Origin: Brassica napus
Taxonomy: Eukaryota; Streptophyta; Magnoliopsida; Brassicales; Brassicaceae
Direction: 5' to 3'
Length of the DNA: 64,000 nucleotides
Assembly: GCF_020379485.1 (NCBI RefSeq)
Contig: NW_026016774.1
Location: forward strand, 25,456 to 89,455
Position 1 is the stretch's first letter; each line of letters begins with the position of its first letter. A program made the translations under genes and the position numbers. The notes beneath the pieces were generated by a model. That model saw only the letters and a program-made list of their open reading frames with translations, made no database searches and had not been told where the DNA came from. Of this stretch, positions 12,101-23,701 are shown one piece after another.

Positions 12101-13553
12101 GGTGAATGAACAATTGTGATTGGAAATAGGATCAAGTTTTTCAAGCAAGTATATTTCTCCTTTAGTGATTCCTTTTCCAATCAATTGGCTGCTCTCAATA
12201 TCCTGAAACTTTACATCATTAGGACTGAATATAACATTGCAATTCAAACCAGTTGTGCATTTCTTAACAGATAGCAAGTTAGATGTAAATTCAGGCATAT
12301 AGAAAGCTCTAGTATTCTTATCAAACAATTTCAAGTTTCCTATTCCTCTAATAGGTATCTTGTCTCCATTTGCAATCATAACATGTCCATTAGTTGGTTC
12401 TATATCCTTAATAAGATTTGTATCACTAATCATGTGATGAGATGCACCAGAATCAACAATTAATGGTTTAGTTATGTTGCTAGCATTGTTACACAGGTTC
12501 AAAGGTGATCTAAATGCATTGGACTCATGATTCATCCTAGCATTTCTAGCAAAGGTGTACTCATTTCTAAAGTTCTCATTACGCTTAATCCTATTAATCC
12601 TAGCAATGTCATCAACACAGGCAGATGTAGCTATCATAGACGCACCAAAGGACTACCCATGAGTGTTACCGTTCTCCTTGAGCATTTTGACGAGAGCATC
12701 CATCTCGGACCTCCTGATGTAGTCATGATCATTGCCACGGTTGTTAGGAGCTCCTGAGTATGTCACCAGTGCCTTGCCATCACCCTCACGACCTTCTCCT
12801 TCAGCTCCACGGTTAGATGACCCAGCTCCACTTGTTCCCTCAGATGCGTGGGCTCTTGCCTCCCTTTCCTTCATGAACTTTGCCGGCTTTAGGTGGGGAT
12901 GAAGTATCCAGCACTGACTCTTCTTGTGTCCATGCTTCTTGCAGTGATCACAGTTGCCATTGAACTTCCTATCCTCATACTGGCTGTGTGCTGCCTTATT
13001 AGCTTGTGGAGTCTCTTCATGATCAGTTTGCGCAGCATTTGCTAGAGACAGGTCTCCTTTGCCACCAAACAAGCCAATGGAGCCTTGCTCCTTCTGTATC
13101 TGAGCACACGCATCCTCCAGATCAGGGAGTTTCTCAGCCCTCAGCACATGCTTGATCAGCCCATTGTAGCTCGGATTCAATGTAAGCAACAACCCAAAGA
13201 CCTTATCCTGCTCCCTCCTTTCATTTAGAAGCTCCGGATCAGTTGTGCTTGGCCTTAGCATCTCCAACTCTGACCAGAGTGTCCTGAACCTTCCCAAATG
13301 CTTAGTGAACTCCATGTCCTCTTGAGCTAAGCCATTTAGAGCCTTCTTCACTTCAAAGACCCGGCTAAGGTTAGATGTGTTTCCATACACCTTCTTCAAT
13401 GTTTCCCACAGCTCCTTGGCTGTCTCACAATAGCTGTAAGCATCAAGAATGGACGGCTCCAATGAGGCATGAAGAACAGACATCACCATCAATTCCTCTT
13501 GTTGCCACTTCTCAGCTTCAGCTTCCGAGACACTATCCTTGTCTCCTCCTTGG
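9173..13553 (-). pseudogene. gag-pol: E2 gag-pol, main part (Gag C-terminus to RNase H), broken
   Basis: Reads from the E3 insertion point leftwards in one frame. Gag has the DxAYSYCE region and a CDHCKKHGHKKSQC zinc knuckle. A nonsense codon (Y to stop, 12653-12655, codon ~348) falls at the end of Gag. Then come the protease DSGASHHMIS (D415), the gag-pre-integrase HARLGHPH, and a second stop at 11987-11989 (GAA to TAA, codon ~570) in the integrase zinc region. Integrase follows with HSDVWT, RSDNGGEY and NGVAERKN, then RT with YVDD, RNase H with DADWAGD, and an LGKRRS end. RT has lost six residues (KEFLKS in E4) by an in-frame 18-bp deletion near 10072. The Gag N-terminus lies across E3 at 25324-25471. 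No frameshift was seen, so the damage is two stops, one small deletion and one insertion. Confidence 0.9.
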
Positions 13554-14040
13554 TAAACACTTTTGTGTTTAGAGAATGATTCAAACAACCATAGGTACTT
13601 AGATTCAAAGATTAAAGAGATTAAGAGATTTTAGTGAGAGAATCAATAGAGAGAGACTCAAAACTCCATTAATTGATTTAATGTCTCAGATACAAGATAT
13701 ATATGAAGAGATAAGACTAATACAAAAGGGATTTCGAAATCCATAAGCATGTGAGGTCAATGGACAGGCTGGAGCTCCTTTTGGTTCACATGCTTGGACA
13801 GGCTGTAAAAGTGCTTTACTTTTCCAGCTATGACCAGACCTTATCCAAACACCTCCTCCCTTATCCAGATTCATCTTGGGCGTGATCCCCTTTACCATAA
13901 GGGTCCAATGTAACTTCCCAAGCCTTTACCTTAGTTACCACAGTAAAACTAAAGTTACTGTGGTAAATTCCCAAAGTTACTCTCTGCCCCAATACTCTTC
14001 CTCTATCAATGTTTCTTCTCTCCATCCTCTTATCTCAACA
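13554..14040 (-). repeat. E3 3' LTR (487 bp)
   Basis: In element orientation it starts TGTTGAG and ends GTGTTTA. It contains a perfect 12-bp inverted repeat, TTACCACAGTAA / TTACTGTGGTAA, with an 8-nt spacer (13935-13966). Confidence 0.92.
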
Positions 14041-14182
14041 CTCCCCCTCAAGCTTGACCATGTAGAACAAGTCAAGCTTGGAAACCATGAAAATCTCCCT
14101 CATTAAAAACCTCACCAAGGAAAACCCATTGGGATAAAACCTTGATGAGGGAAAAAGAGTGGAGACTCCATGGTTAAGGGGA
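14041..14182 (-). other. E3 3' untranslated region: polypurine tract and hairpin
   Basis: GAGGGGGAG complement at 14041-14049 next to the LTR. Hairpin at 14110-14150 with arms CCTCATCAAGG and CCTTGGTGAGG. Compared with E1 the second pair from the loop is G-C instead of A-U, with both sides changed. Confidence 0.8.
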
Positions 14183-17100
14183 TCAGCTCCTGGGAGTAAG
14201 ATCAATGAGCCCAAGCCTAGAAAGTATGGACTCCATCGTCTTTAATCTCGCTGCCTTAGTAAACACATCAGCCAGTTGATCCTCACTCCTTGTATAACAT
14301 GGCAGAATCACTCCTAAGATAATCATCTGCCTCACCTTGTGACAATCCACTTCTATGTGCTTCGTTCTCTCATGAAAGACTGAGTTAGAAGCAATATGGA
14401 TAGCTGCTTGATTGACACAGTGCATTGTCATAGGAGTACTCTGCTCAATCTCCAGATGCTTCAAGATACCCTTGATCCACACCAACTCGTTTGTCAACTT
14501 CAACATAGCCCTATATTCAGCCTCAGCACTTGAACAAGAGATGACCTTCTGCTTCTTACTCTTCCAAGTAACCAGGTTCCCTCCAATGAATGTACAATAG
14601 CCAGTAGTTGATCTCCTGTCCACTCTATCTCCTGCCCAATCAGCATCACAATAGCCCACTACTTCTGTGCTGCCATTGCATCCCATCCAAACTCCTTGAC
14701 TAGGCGTGCCACTCAAATACCTCAGTATCCTATCAACCATCTTCCAGTGATGTACCCTTGGCGCCTGCATATGCTGACTCACTTGGTTTACAGCAAAACA
14801 TATATCTGGCTGTGTGATGGTCAAGTAGATCAGCTTGCCAACCATCGTCCTGTATAGCTTAGGATCCTCAAACAACTGCTTCTCTTCAACCTCCCCCTCA
14901 CGCAGAACCTTATATCCCTCCTCAAGGGGTGTTTTAGCTATCTTTCCTCCAAGCACATCAGTCTCCTTCAACATATCCATAGTATACTTCCTTTGAGACA
15001 TAAACAAACCCTCCTTTGATCTGCATATCTCAATGCCCAGAAAATACTTCATCTCTCCCAAATCTTTGATGTCAAACACAGATTTGAGAAACTCCTTAGT
15101 AGCTTGAATCCCTGCCTTATCACTCCCTGTGATAATCAAATCATCCACATACACTAGAATCACAATGATCCCTGAAGGTCCTGTCAAAGTGAAGAGAGTG
15201 TGATCTAATTCAGACTTCCTAAAGCCTCTCCCATTGAGTGTTGTACTCAGCTTCCTGTACCAAGCTCTAGGTGATTGTTTCAACCCATATATTGCCTTCT
15301 TCAATCTCAAAACATTCCCTGGCTTTACTAGATGCTCAAGACCAGGAGGAGGAAGCATGTATACCTCATCTTCTAGCTCACCTTGTAAGAAAGCATTCTT
15401 CACATCCATCTGCCACAAATCCCACTCCAAGTTTGTTGCAATGGACAACACAATCCGAACTGTATGTAGCTTAGCTACTGGTGCAAAGGTATCAATGTAA
15501 TCCTCTCCATAGGTCTGTGTAAATCCTCTTGCAACCAATCTGGTCTTCTTCCTATCAATCTGTCCATTTGCAAGATACTTGATTGTGAAGATCCATCTAC
15601 TAGATACAGCTTTCTTTCCCTTAGGCAGCTCACTCTCATACCATGTATCATTTTTGATCATAGCACCTGCTTCAGCTCCCACTGATTCTTTCCATTCCTT
15701 GTCTAACATAGCTTCTTCATAAGTCCTTGGTACATAACTCTCATCCAGACTAATCATAAAGCATAATGCTCCTCTGGAAACTCAGCAAAGGAACACACGG
15801 CTTGAGAAGGATGCTCCACAGCCTGGGCATTGTAGTACACTCTCGTGTTTACCCAGTTGGAAGGATCCCTCTTTATCCTTGTGCTCCTCCTCAAAGCTTG
15901 AACCTGATCTTCAGTTTGCACACTAACCGGCTCCACTTGCTCTTCTTCTGAACTGGCCGGTCTGACTTGTTCTTCTACACTAGACTGAACCTCATCCACT
16001 TCTCCACTAGACTGAACCTCATTGTTCGCAACTTCTTGTGATGTATCTTGATCATGAAGACCTGAATCCTCTTGGTTTTGCTCTTGCTCACCAGATTCAG
16101 TTCCATTCCCCCTCTCATGATCAAGAGGAGTTGTTCTTCCAGCTCCACCACTCTGATTGGGAGACTCCCTCCTTCCGGTTTCCTGATCCTGGGATAATCC
16201 TATCCCGAGCTTCTCTAACAACACTCTCAGTATTGTTGCCTTATCAGATGGAGCTTGAGACAAATCCTTCAGATTTTCCCACTCCTTTTCTTCATAATAA
16301 CCTTTTGTTTCAACAAACTTCACTTCTCTAGATACCATCACTCTCCTTGCTTCAGGATCATAGCACTTGTACCCCTTCTGAGTGATAGAGTAACCAATGA
16401 ACATAGCCTTAGTACTCTTTGCCTCCAGCTTGTTTCTCTGCTCTCCTGGAACCATGACATAGCACACACACCCAAAGACACGTAGATGATCAATGACAGG
16501 TTTGCTCTTGTTCAACACTTCAAATGGAGACAGATTCTTCAATATCTTGGTTGGAACCCGGTTGATGAGATAGCAAGCAGTCTGCACAGCATCACTCCAA
16601 AAACGTTTTGGGACATTTGCATGAAACATCATCGATCTAGCAACCTCCATCAAGTGCCTGTTCTTCCTCTCAGCTACACCATTCTGCTGTGGTGTATAAG
16701 GGCAGCTAGTCTGATGCACAATCCCATGCTTGGCTAGATGATTCTTGAAGGCATTGCTGATGTATTCAGCTCCATTATCTGATCTCAGTACCTTCACAGT
16801 AGCATTGTATTGATTAGATACATATGCTTGGAAGTTCATAAATGCTTCTTGCACCCTATCTTTAGATGGGAGCAATGTAAGCCAAGTATACTTAGACTTC
16901 TCATCAATGAATGTCACAAAGTACTTCTGGCTATCTCTAGACAAACAAGGAGCCGTCCACACATCTGAATGAACTAGATCAAAGCAATGCTCATAAGTAG
17001 TTTCTGAGCTTGGAAACACAGTCCTACAATGCTTTCCTAATATGCAAGCCTCACACTCTAAGTGATTAAATGACATATTAGGCATGATCAATTCAATTGC

Positions 17101-17617
17101 ACGAGCATGAGGATGTCCCAATCTAGCATGCCAAGTCATACTATCACACCTATCAACAGCACTACTTAAGCACACAGAATCAAGGAGTTTAGAATTCTTA
17201 GCCATTTGAAGATGGTATAGCTGATTCTTGCTGTCTCCTCTGCCAATAACTCTCCCAGTCTTCAAATCTTGAAACTCAACTTCATCAGGTCTGAATACTA
17301 CTTGACAATCAAGATCAATGGTAGCTTTCTTCACAGATAATAGATTTGAAGTGAACTGAGGCATGTAGAAGGCAGTTGTGTCCTTCTCAAACAGTTTTAG
17401 CTTTCCCACTCCTTCTATTGGGATCATAGCACCATTAGCTATCATAACACTCCCTGTTGCAGCCTTGATCTCACTTATAAGCCTCCTATCACTGATCATA
17501 TGATGGCTTGCTCCAGAATCAATCACAATGGGTTTAGAAGCTCCGGATTGTATAGCATGCTTCCTGCTTGCTGCTAAGGCTTGTACTTGTTCCATGAACA
17601 CTCTCCATTCTTTCCTG
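14183..17617 (-). pseudogene. pol: E3 gag-pol, protease to RNase H, with one frameshift
   Basis: Continues in frame from the Gag part across the E4 insertion. The last Gag residues (KEWRVFMEQVQALAAS) are followed by protease DSGASHHMIS (17518-17520 is the catalytic Asp codon, residue ~316), gag-pre-integrase HARLGHPH, an integrase zinc region ending CILGKHC, and a DDE core (HSDVWT, RSDNGAEY with Ala for the usual Gly, NGVAERKN). The acidic/Gln-rich linker follows. A one-base deletion near 15757 then shifts the frame just before RT. RT (YVDD) and RNase H (DADWAGD) remain open to the LTPRS end. In the RNase H region HCVNQAAIH has Val where the other copies have Asp, a likely inactivating change. 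Confidence 0.9.
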
Positions 17618-18225
17618 TGTTGAGTTGAGCTGAATATATATGTATGAAGAGCTAAGGAGTTGAAGAGGAAAGGAGATGAGGAAGCTTGAGAGAGTTTAGG
17701 GAGAGCATGGTACGGACGTCCGTACAAGGCCGTACAAGCCGTACAGTCCGTACCATCCAGCATCGACCAAGACTTACCTTGCATCAGCCAAGTAACACGG
17801 TAACTAAGGTAAAGGGAAGGAACTTACCTTGAGGCATCAGACCGTTTAGGGATAAGGTAGAGCGCGCCTTGACAGGCTGGAACAGCTGGAAAGGCAAGAG
17901 CATCTCGGTCCAAGATGCCAGATACTCCGCGCATGTGGAGAAGCTAATTGGCTAGTCCAAATGAGCTTATCCTCTCCTGATTGACCTCACATGCTTTAGT
18001 CTTCTCTTGATTTCGAAAACCCTTGTATGCTCTCTCTATATATTGTAACTCATCAACCCTAATGAAGATTATGCAGTTTGAGTCTCTCTAATCTCTTAGA
18101 CACTATGCTTTTCTCTTAGACACTAAACGGCTCTATCTAGTCTCCTAATCTTTCACAAACTTCTCTTAATCACTTCCTAAACACTCTCTTTATTCTGTTT
18201 ACTCTAAGGATCTCTTAATCTCATA
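17618..18225 (+). repeat. E4 5' LTR (608 bp), promoter
   Basis: Begins TGTTGAGTTGAG and ends CTCATA (TG...TA). U3 holds a GTAC cluster (17709-17754). TATATATT at 18037-18044 is the likely TATA box. The E4 LTR is also the source of two accidental ORF extensions of the E3 gene across the insertion point. Confidence 0.93.
17709..17754 (+). promoter_or_regulatory. GTAC/CCGTAC motif cluster in E4 U3
   Basis: Five GTAC cores within 46 bp, including the 16-bp perfect palindrome GTACGGACGTCCGTAC and one TCCGTACAA that fits the SBP-box (SPL) consensus TNCGTACAA. An identical cluster lies in the 3' LTR (23185-23230). Binding by SPL proteins is inferred from the motif only. Confidence 0.5.
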
Positions 18226-18438
18226 TGGTATCAGAGCCAGGTTCATTTGAATCTGGGGTTTGATCTTTAGAGAGTTACAAGCTAAACGTCTTTGAAGCTA
18301 CACGCGAGTAGTCTTGAAGGTGTTGAAGCTGTGGTCCGTTCTAGTTGAAGCTGTGCTACGTTCTGTTGGTTTGCGTGATTCTAGACTCAAGGTTGGTGTG
18401 TACGAAATCCAAGATCCAAGTTTTCAAGTCAAGCAAAG
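18226..18438 (+). other. E4 primer binding site and 5' leader
   Basis: TGGTATCAGAGCCAGG (18226-18241) matches the complement of the initiator tRNA-Met 3' end and abuts the LTR. The remaining leader shows no tandem repeat and leads to the gag ATG. Confidence 0.88.
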
Positions 18439-21400
18439 ATGGAACATGGGATGAACATGAGGATGAAGGTAGCGGTTACTTTCAAAGGTAGCAACTACCT
18501 TGTGTGGTCTCGGATGGTGAAGACTGCTGTGGGAAGTAAGGGTTTGTGGGGGCACATCACAACAGGGGAGGCTCCGAAACTCATTACTCAGGGAGGAGAT
18601 CAAGAAGAGGTCTCCAATGAAGCGGCTGTGGAGAAATGGCAACAAGAAGACATGCTGGTGATGACGGTTCTACACGCATCCTTGGACCCAGCTATCTTGG
18701 ATGCCTACAGCTACTGTGAATCAGCCAAGGAGCTGTGGGACACGCTGAAGAAGGTGTATGGGAACACTTCCAACCTCAGCCGTGTGTTTGAAGTGAAGCT
18801 AGCGATCAACCGTCTTGCACAAGAGGACATGGAGTTCACTAAGCACTTGGGGAGGTTCAGGTCCTTATGGTCAGAGCTGGAGATGCTGAGGCCGAGCACA
18901 ACTGATCCAGATCAGCTGAATGAGAGGCGCGAGCAAGACAAGGTCTTTGGGCTGCTTCTCACACTGAACCCGGCCTACACCCAGCTCATCCAGCACATGT
19001 TAAGGTCAGACAAGCTTCCGGACCTTGAGGAGGTGTGTGCACAAATCCAAAGGGAGCAGGGATCCATGGGTTTGTTTGGAGGTAAGGGGGAGCTCTCTCT
19101 TGCCAATCAAGCAGCTCATGAGGATTCAACCGAGGCTCCACAAGCAAACAAGGCATCTCACGGGAAGTACGAGGACAGGAAGTTCAATGGCAACTGTGAT
19201 CATTGCAAGAAGCATGGTCATAAGAAGAGCCAATGCTGGATACTGCACCCACACCTCAAGCCGGCCAAGTTCATGAAGGAGCGTGAGGGAAGGGCAAATG
19301 TGACTGAAGGTTCAAGCGGAGCTGGCACCAGCAAGATCAGTGAAGTGGATGGGCTTGGAGGCAATGATGGGAATGGGAAGTCTCTGGTGGCTTACACAGG
19401 CGCCTCAAGCTCCCGCAGCAATGATGACTACATCAAGAGATCAGACCTTGATGCCCTCTTCAAAATGCTAAAGGAAAACGGTAACACTTACGGTTATTCC
19501 TTTGGAGCTTCTATGATTGCATATAAGGATGATCACTTGATTAGAGAACTAGTAGAACGGTTAGAAGCTAGGAATGAGTATAGGCATGCTTACATTGCTA
19601 GAACTGATAAGATGCATTCATCACTTAGTAATCTATGCCATAATGCTAAACGAGTAGGTAAACCATTGATTGTTGATTCTGGTGCATCACATCATATGAT
19701 AAGTGATGAAAACTTGATTAAGGATATAGAACCTACACATGGGCATGTGATGATAGCAAATGGGGATAAGATACCCATTAGAGGAATAGGAAAGCTTAAG
19801 CTGTTTAACAAAGAATCTAGAGCTTTTTACATGCCTGAATTCACATCAAACCTATTATCAGTGAAGAAATGTACTAATGATTTACAATGCAATGTTATCT
19901 TTAGTCCTAATGATGTGAAGTTTCAGGATATTGAGAGCAGCAGGTTGATTGGGAAAGGGGTGACTAAGGGAGATCTCTATATGCTTGAAGAACTCACTTC
20001 TGTTCCTGATTATAGTTGCTCGTTTACTTCTGCTTCTTTGTTGAATAAAAATGCATTGTGGCATGCTAGAGTAGGACACCCTCATGTTAAAGCTTTGAAC
20101 TTAATGGTACCAGGTGTTGTGTTTGAGAATAAGGATTGTGAAGCTTGCATTTTAGGCAAGCATTGTAGAACTGTGTTTCAAAAGTCTACTACTGTTTATG
20201 ATAATTGCTTTGATCTAATTCATTCAGATGTATGGACTGCCCCTTGCTTATCTAGAGATAGTTATAAGTATTTTGTCACATTCATTGATGAAAAATCCAA
20301 ATACACCTGGTTAACCTTAATTCAGACCAAAGATAGGGTACTTGATGCATTTAGGAATTTTCAAACTTATGTAACTAACCATTATCATGCTAAGATTAAA
20401 ATTTTGAGATCAGATAATGGAGGAGAGTACACGAGTCATGCATTCAAGCAACACCTATCACAACATGGGATTCTACATCAAACAAGCTGTCCTTATACTC
20501 CACAGCAAAATGGAGTGGCTGAGAGGAAGAATAGGCATCTCATGGAAGTGGCAAGGTCACTTATGTTTCAGAGTAATGTTCCAAAGAGATTTTGGAGTGA
20601 TGCGGTTGCCACTGCTTGTTACCTGATAAACAGAACTCCAACCAAAGTTCTGAATGAGAAGGCTCCATTTGAAGTTCTGAACAGGTACAAGCCAGCTCTT
20701 GATTACTTGCGAGTCTTTGGATGCCTATGCTTTGTCCTCAAACCAGGAGAGATGATCAACAAGCTAGAAGCAAGAAGCACTAAGGCTGTGTTCATAGGAT
20801 ACTCAGCTACACAGAAAGGATACAAATGCTATGATCCTATAGCAAGGAGAGTTCTTGTATCTAGAGATGTGAAGTTCTTGGAAGATAGAGGATACTATGA
20901 AGAAAAGAATCAAGAAGACCTGAAGGACTTAACATCAGACAAGGCCACCACCTTGCGGATCATTCTTGAAGGTCTTGGAATCAGTACATCCCAGGATCCG
21001 AGGAATCACGCAACTACACCTCCTGAAGTTGGTTCACCATCCCACCTTGATCATGAGGGAGGAGAGGAGCATGAGGAGCCTATGCAAGAGGCCAACCAAG
21101 ATGAAGGAGGAGTAGAGAATGAAGGAGAAGAGAGCATAGGCTCGGATGGTCATGGACATGATCATGGTGTGACACAAACACCTTCTCAAGATGAAGTGGT
21201 AGAAGAACAACAGGAAGAAGAACCAGTTGTGCAGCCACTAAGAAGGAGTACAAGGATAAGGAAGGATCCTTCCAGTTGGGTAAACACGAGAGTGTACTAC
21301 AATGCCCAAGCTGTGGAGCATCCTTCTCAAGCCGTGTGCTCCTTTGCTCAATATCCAGAAGCACATTGCGCGTTCATGGTAAACTTGGATGAGAATCACA

Positions 21401-22953
21401 TCCCAAGAAGCTATGAAGAAGCAATGAAAGATAAAGAATGGAAGGAATCAGTTGGAGATGAGGCAGGAGCGATGATCAAGAATGATACATGGTATGAGAG
21501 TGAGTTACCAAAAGGGAAGAAGGCTGTGACTAGTAGATGGATATTCACAATCAAGTACAAAGCGGATGGAAAGGTTGAGAGGAAGAAGTCAAGACTAGTT
21601 GCAAGAGGGTTCACTCAAACTTATGGAGAAGATTACATAGAAACCTTTGCACCAGTAGCTAAACTCCACACAATCCGGATTGTACTAAGCTTGGCTGTGA
21701 ATCTTGGATGGGGGTTATGGCAAATGGATGTGAAGAATGCGTTTCTACAAGGTGAACTTGAGGATGAAGTGTATATGCATCCACCTCCAGGCCTTGAACA
21801 CTTAGTAAAGAGTGGGAATGTACTGAGATTGAAGAAAGCCATCTATGGACTGAAGCAATCACCAAGGGCTTGGTACAACAAGTTGAGCACTACTCTGAAT
21901 GGCCGAGGCTTCAAGAAGTCTGAACTAGATCACACTCTCTTCACTCTCACGACTCCCTCAGGTATGATTGCTCTCCTTGTGTATGTTGATGATATCATTA
22001 TCACAGGGAGTGATAAGGAAGGTATCATAGCAACCAAGGAGTTTCTTAAATCCATGTTTGAGATTAAAGACTTGGGAGAAATGAAATACTTCCTTGGAAT
22101 TGAGATATGTAGATCCAAGGAAGGTTTGTTCATGTCCCAAAGGAAATATACACTTGATCTTTTGAAAGGTGCAGGTGCTTATGGAGGCAAGACAGCAAGG
22201 ATGCCTATGGAGGATGGCTACAAAGTCCCACGAGAGGGGGAGATTGAAGACAGCAAACCTTATCAGGATCCTAAACTCTATAGAAAACTAGTTGGCAAAT
22301 TGATTTATCTTACTATAACTAGACCTGACATCTGCTTTGCTGTGAATCAGGTGAGTCAACACATGCAAGTGCCTAAGGAACATCACTGGCACATGGTGGA
22401 GAGGATCTTGATGTATCTCAACGGCTCACCTGATCAAGGAGTATGGATGGGCTGCAATGGAAGCACTGAAGTGGTGGGATATTGTGATGCGGATTGGGCT
22501 GGTGATAGAGCAGACAGGAGATCAACCACAGGCTATTGCACATTCATTGGAGGCAACTTGGTGACTTGGAAGAGCAAGAAGCAGAAGGTAGTGTCATGTT
22601 CAAGTGCAGAAGCCGAGTATAGAGCCATGCTGAAGCTCACCAACGAGTTGGTATGGATCAAAGGCATCTTGAAGCACTTGGAGATCGATCAAGCAACTCC
22701 AATGACAATGCATTGTGACAATCAAGCTGCCATCCACATTGCATCCAACTCGGTGTTTCATGAGAGGACCAAGCACATTGAAGTTGATTGTCACAAGGTG
22801 AGGCAGATGATTGTGCTAGGGGTGATCTTGCCATGTTACACAAGGAGTGAAGATCAGCTAGCGGATGTGTTCACCAAGGCTGCAAGACAGAAGACAATGG
22901 AGTCCATTCACATCAGGTTGGGCCTCATTGATCTTGGGAAGAGAAGGAGCTAA
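18439..22953 (+). CDS. gag-pol: E4 Gag-Pol polyprotein, 1504 aa, intact
   Basis: A single frame encodes every protein for Ty1/copia replication: virus-like particle, processing, reverse transcription and integration. Gag begins MEHGMNM, with the VWSRMVKTAVGSKGLW and SYCESAKELWDTLKKVYG blocks, and has a CCHC zinc knuckle at residues 253-266. The protease catalytic Asp is D413 (DSGASHHMIS). Integrase has a HHCC zinc region and a DDE triad at D597, D659, E695 (DD35E). RT has catalytic Asp D1097 and YVDD 1182-1185. RNase H begins around D1350 (DADWAGD). The end is LGKRRS. I see no missing catalytic residue. The start is the first ATG after the leader and matches E6 and E2. Gag and Pol are in one frame with no shift, as is common in plant copia elements, so a high Gag:Pol ratio would need another mechanism. 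Confidence 0.95.
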   Translation: MEHGMNMRMKVAVTFKGSNYLVWSRMVKTAVGSKGLWGHITTGEAPKLITQGGDQEEVSNEAAVEKWQQEDMLVMTVLHASLDPAILDAYSYCESAKELWDTLKKVYGNTSNLSRVFEVKLAINRLAQEDMEFTKHLGRFRSLWSELEMLRPSTTDPDQLNERREQDKVFGLLLTLNPAYTQLIQHMLRSDKLPDLEEVCAQIQREQGSMGLFGGKGELSLANQAAHEDSTEAPQANKASHGKYEDRKFNGNCDHCKKHGHKKSQCWILHPHLKPAKFMKEREGRANVTEGSSGAGTSKISEVDGLGGNDGNGKSLVAYTGASSSRSNDDYIKRSDLDALFKMLKENGNTYGYSFGASMIAYKDDHLIRELVERLEARNEYRHAYIARTDKMHSSLSNLCHNAKRVGKPLIVDSGASHHMISDENLIKDIEPTHGHVMIANGDKIPIRGIGKLKLFNKESRAFYMPEFTSNLLSVKKCTNDLQCNVIFSPNDVKFQDIESSRLIGKGVTKGDLYMLEELTSVPDYSCSFTSASLLNKNALWHARVGHPHVKALNLMVPGVVFENKDCEACILGKHCRTVFQKSTTVYDNCFDLIHSDVWTAPCLSRDSYKYFVTFIDEKSKYTWLTLIQTKDRVLDAFRNFQTYVTNHYHAKIKILRSDNGGEYTSHAFKQHLSQHGILHQTSCPYTPQQNGVAERKNRHLMEVARSLMFQSNVPKRFWSDAVATACYLINRTPTKVLNEKAPFEVLNRYKPALDYLRVFGCLCFVLKPGEMINKLEARSTKAVFIGYSATQKGYKCYDPIARRVLVSRDVKFLEDRGYYEEKNQEDLKDLTSDKATTLRIILEGLGISTSQDPRNHATTPPEVGSPSHLDHEGGEEHEEPMQEANQDEGGVENEGEESIGSDGHGHDHGVTQTPSQDEVVEEQQEEEPVVQPLRRSTRIRKDPSSWVNTRVYYNAQAVEHPSQAVCSFAQYPEAHCAFMVNLDENHIPRSYEEAMKDKEWKESVGDEAGAMIKNDTWYESELPKGKKAVTSRWIFTIKYKADGKVERKKSRLVARGFTQTYGEDYIETFAPVAKLHTIRIVLSLAVNLGWGLWQMDVKNAFLQGELEDEVYMHPPPGLEHLVKSGNVLRLKKAIYGLKQSPRAWYNKLSTTLNGRGFKKSELDHTLFTLTTPSGMIALLVYVDDIIITGSDKEGIIATKEFLKSMFEIKDLGEMKYFLGIEICRSKEGLFMSQRKYTLDLLKGAGAYGGKTARMPMEDGYKVPREGEIEDSKPYQDPKLYRKLVGKLIYLTITRPDICFAVNQVSQHMQVPKEHHWHMVERILMYLNGSPDQGVWMGCNGSTEVVGYCDADWAGDRADRRSTTGYCTFIGGNLVTWKSKKQKVVSCSSAEAEYRAMLKLTNELVWIKGILKHLEIDQATPMTMHCDNQAAIHIASNSVFHERTKHIEVDCHKVRQMIVLGVILPCYTRSEDQLADVFTKAARQKTMESIHIRLGLIDLGKRRS

Positions 22954-23093
22954 TCCCCTTAGCTGCAAGGTCTTTACTCTTTTTCCCTCATCAAAGTTTT
23001 ATCCCATTGGGTTTTCTTTGGTGAGGTTTTTAATGAGGAAGATCTTGTGGCTGTCCAAGCTTAGACTTATACAAAGCTAAGCTTGAGGGGGAG
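22954..23093 (+). other. E4 3' untranslated region: hairpin and polypurine tract
   Basis: Hairpin at 22986-23026 with arms CCTCATCAAAG and CTTTGGTGAGG (one G-U pair). Polypurine tract GAGGGGGAG at 23085-23093 directly before the 3' LTR. Confidence 0.8.
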
Positions 23094-23701
23094 TGTTGAG
23101 TTGAGCTGAATATATATGTATGAAGAGCTAAGGAGTTGAAGAGGAAAGGAGATGAGGAAGCTTGAGAGAGTTTAGGGAGAGCATGGTACGGACGTCCGTA
23201 CAAGGCCGTACAAGCCGTACAGTCCGTACCATCCAGCATCGACCAAGACTTACCTTGCATCAGCCAAGTAACACGGTAACTAAGGTAAAGGGAAGGAACT
23301 TACCTTGAGGCATCAGACCGTTTAGGGATAAGGTAGAGCGCGCCTTGACAGGCTGGAACAGCTGGAAAGGCAAGAGCATCTCGGTCCAAGATGCCAGATA
23401 CTCCGCGCATGTGGAGAAGCTAATTGGCTAGTCCAAATGAGCTTATCCTCTCCTGATTGACCTCACATGCTTTAGTCTTCTCTTGATTTCGAAAACCCTT
23501 GTATGCTCTCTCTATATATTGTAACTCATCAACCCTAATGAATATTATGCAGTTTGAGTCTCTCTAATCACTTAGACACTATGCTTTTCTCTTAGACACT
23601 AAACGGCTCTATCTAGTCTCCTAATCTTTCACAAACTTCTCTTAATCACTTCCTAAACACTCTCTTTATTCTGTTTACTCTAAGGATCTCTTAATCTCAT
23701 A
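23094..23701 (+). repeat. E4 3' LTR (608 bp)
   Basis: Matches the 5' copy except for two substitutions in the R/U5 half (around 23537 and 23564). GTAC cluster at 23185-23230; TATATATT at 23513-23520. Confidence 0.93.

Larger units (their letters stand above)
17618..23701 (+). mobile_element. E4: intact Ty1/copia LTR retrotransposon, subfamily A, inserted in E3
   Basis: 6084 bp with two 608-bp LTRs that differ at 2 positions by eye. TSD TCCTG at 17613-17617 and 23702-23706. PBS at 18226-18241, polypurine tract at 23085-23093, and one uninterrupted 1504-codon gene. It is the innermost and by position the youngest element of the E1-E2-E3-E4 chain, and a candidate autonomous copy. Confidence 0.95.

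Noticed and set aside
23697..23701. Extension of E3 gag into the E4 LTR with a stop
   Set aside because: The last codon and stop come from E4 LTR sequence; the real frame continues at 17617 beyond E4.
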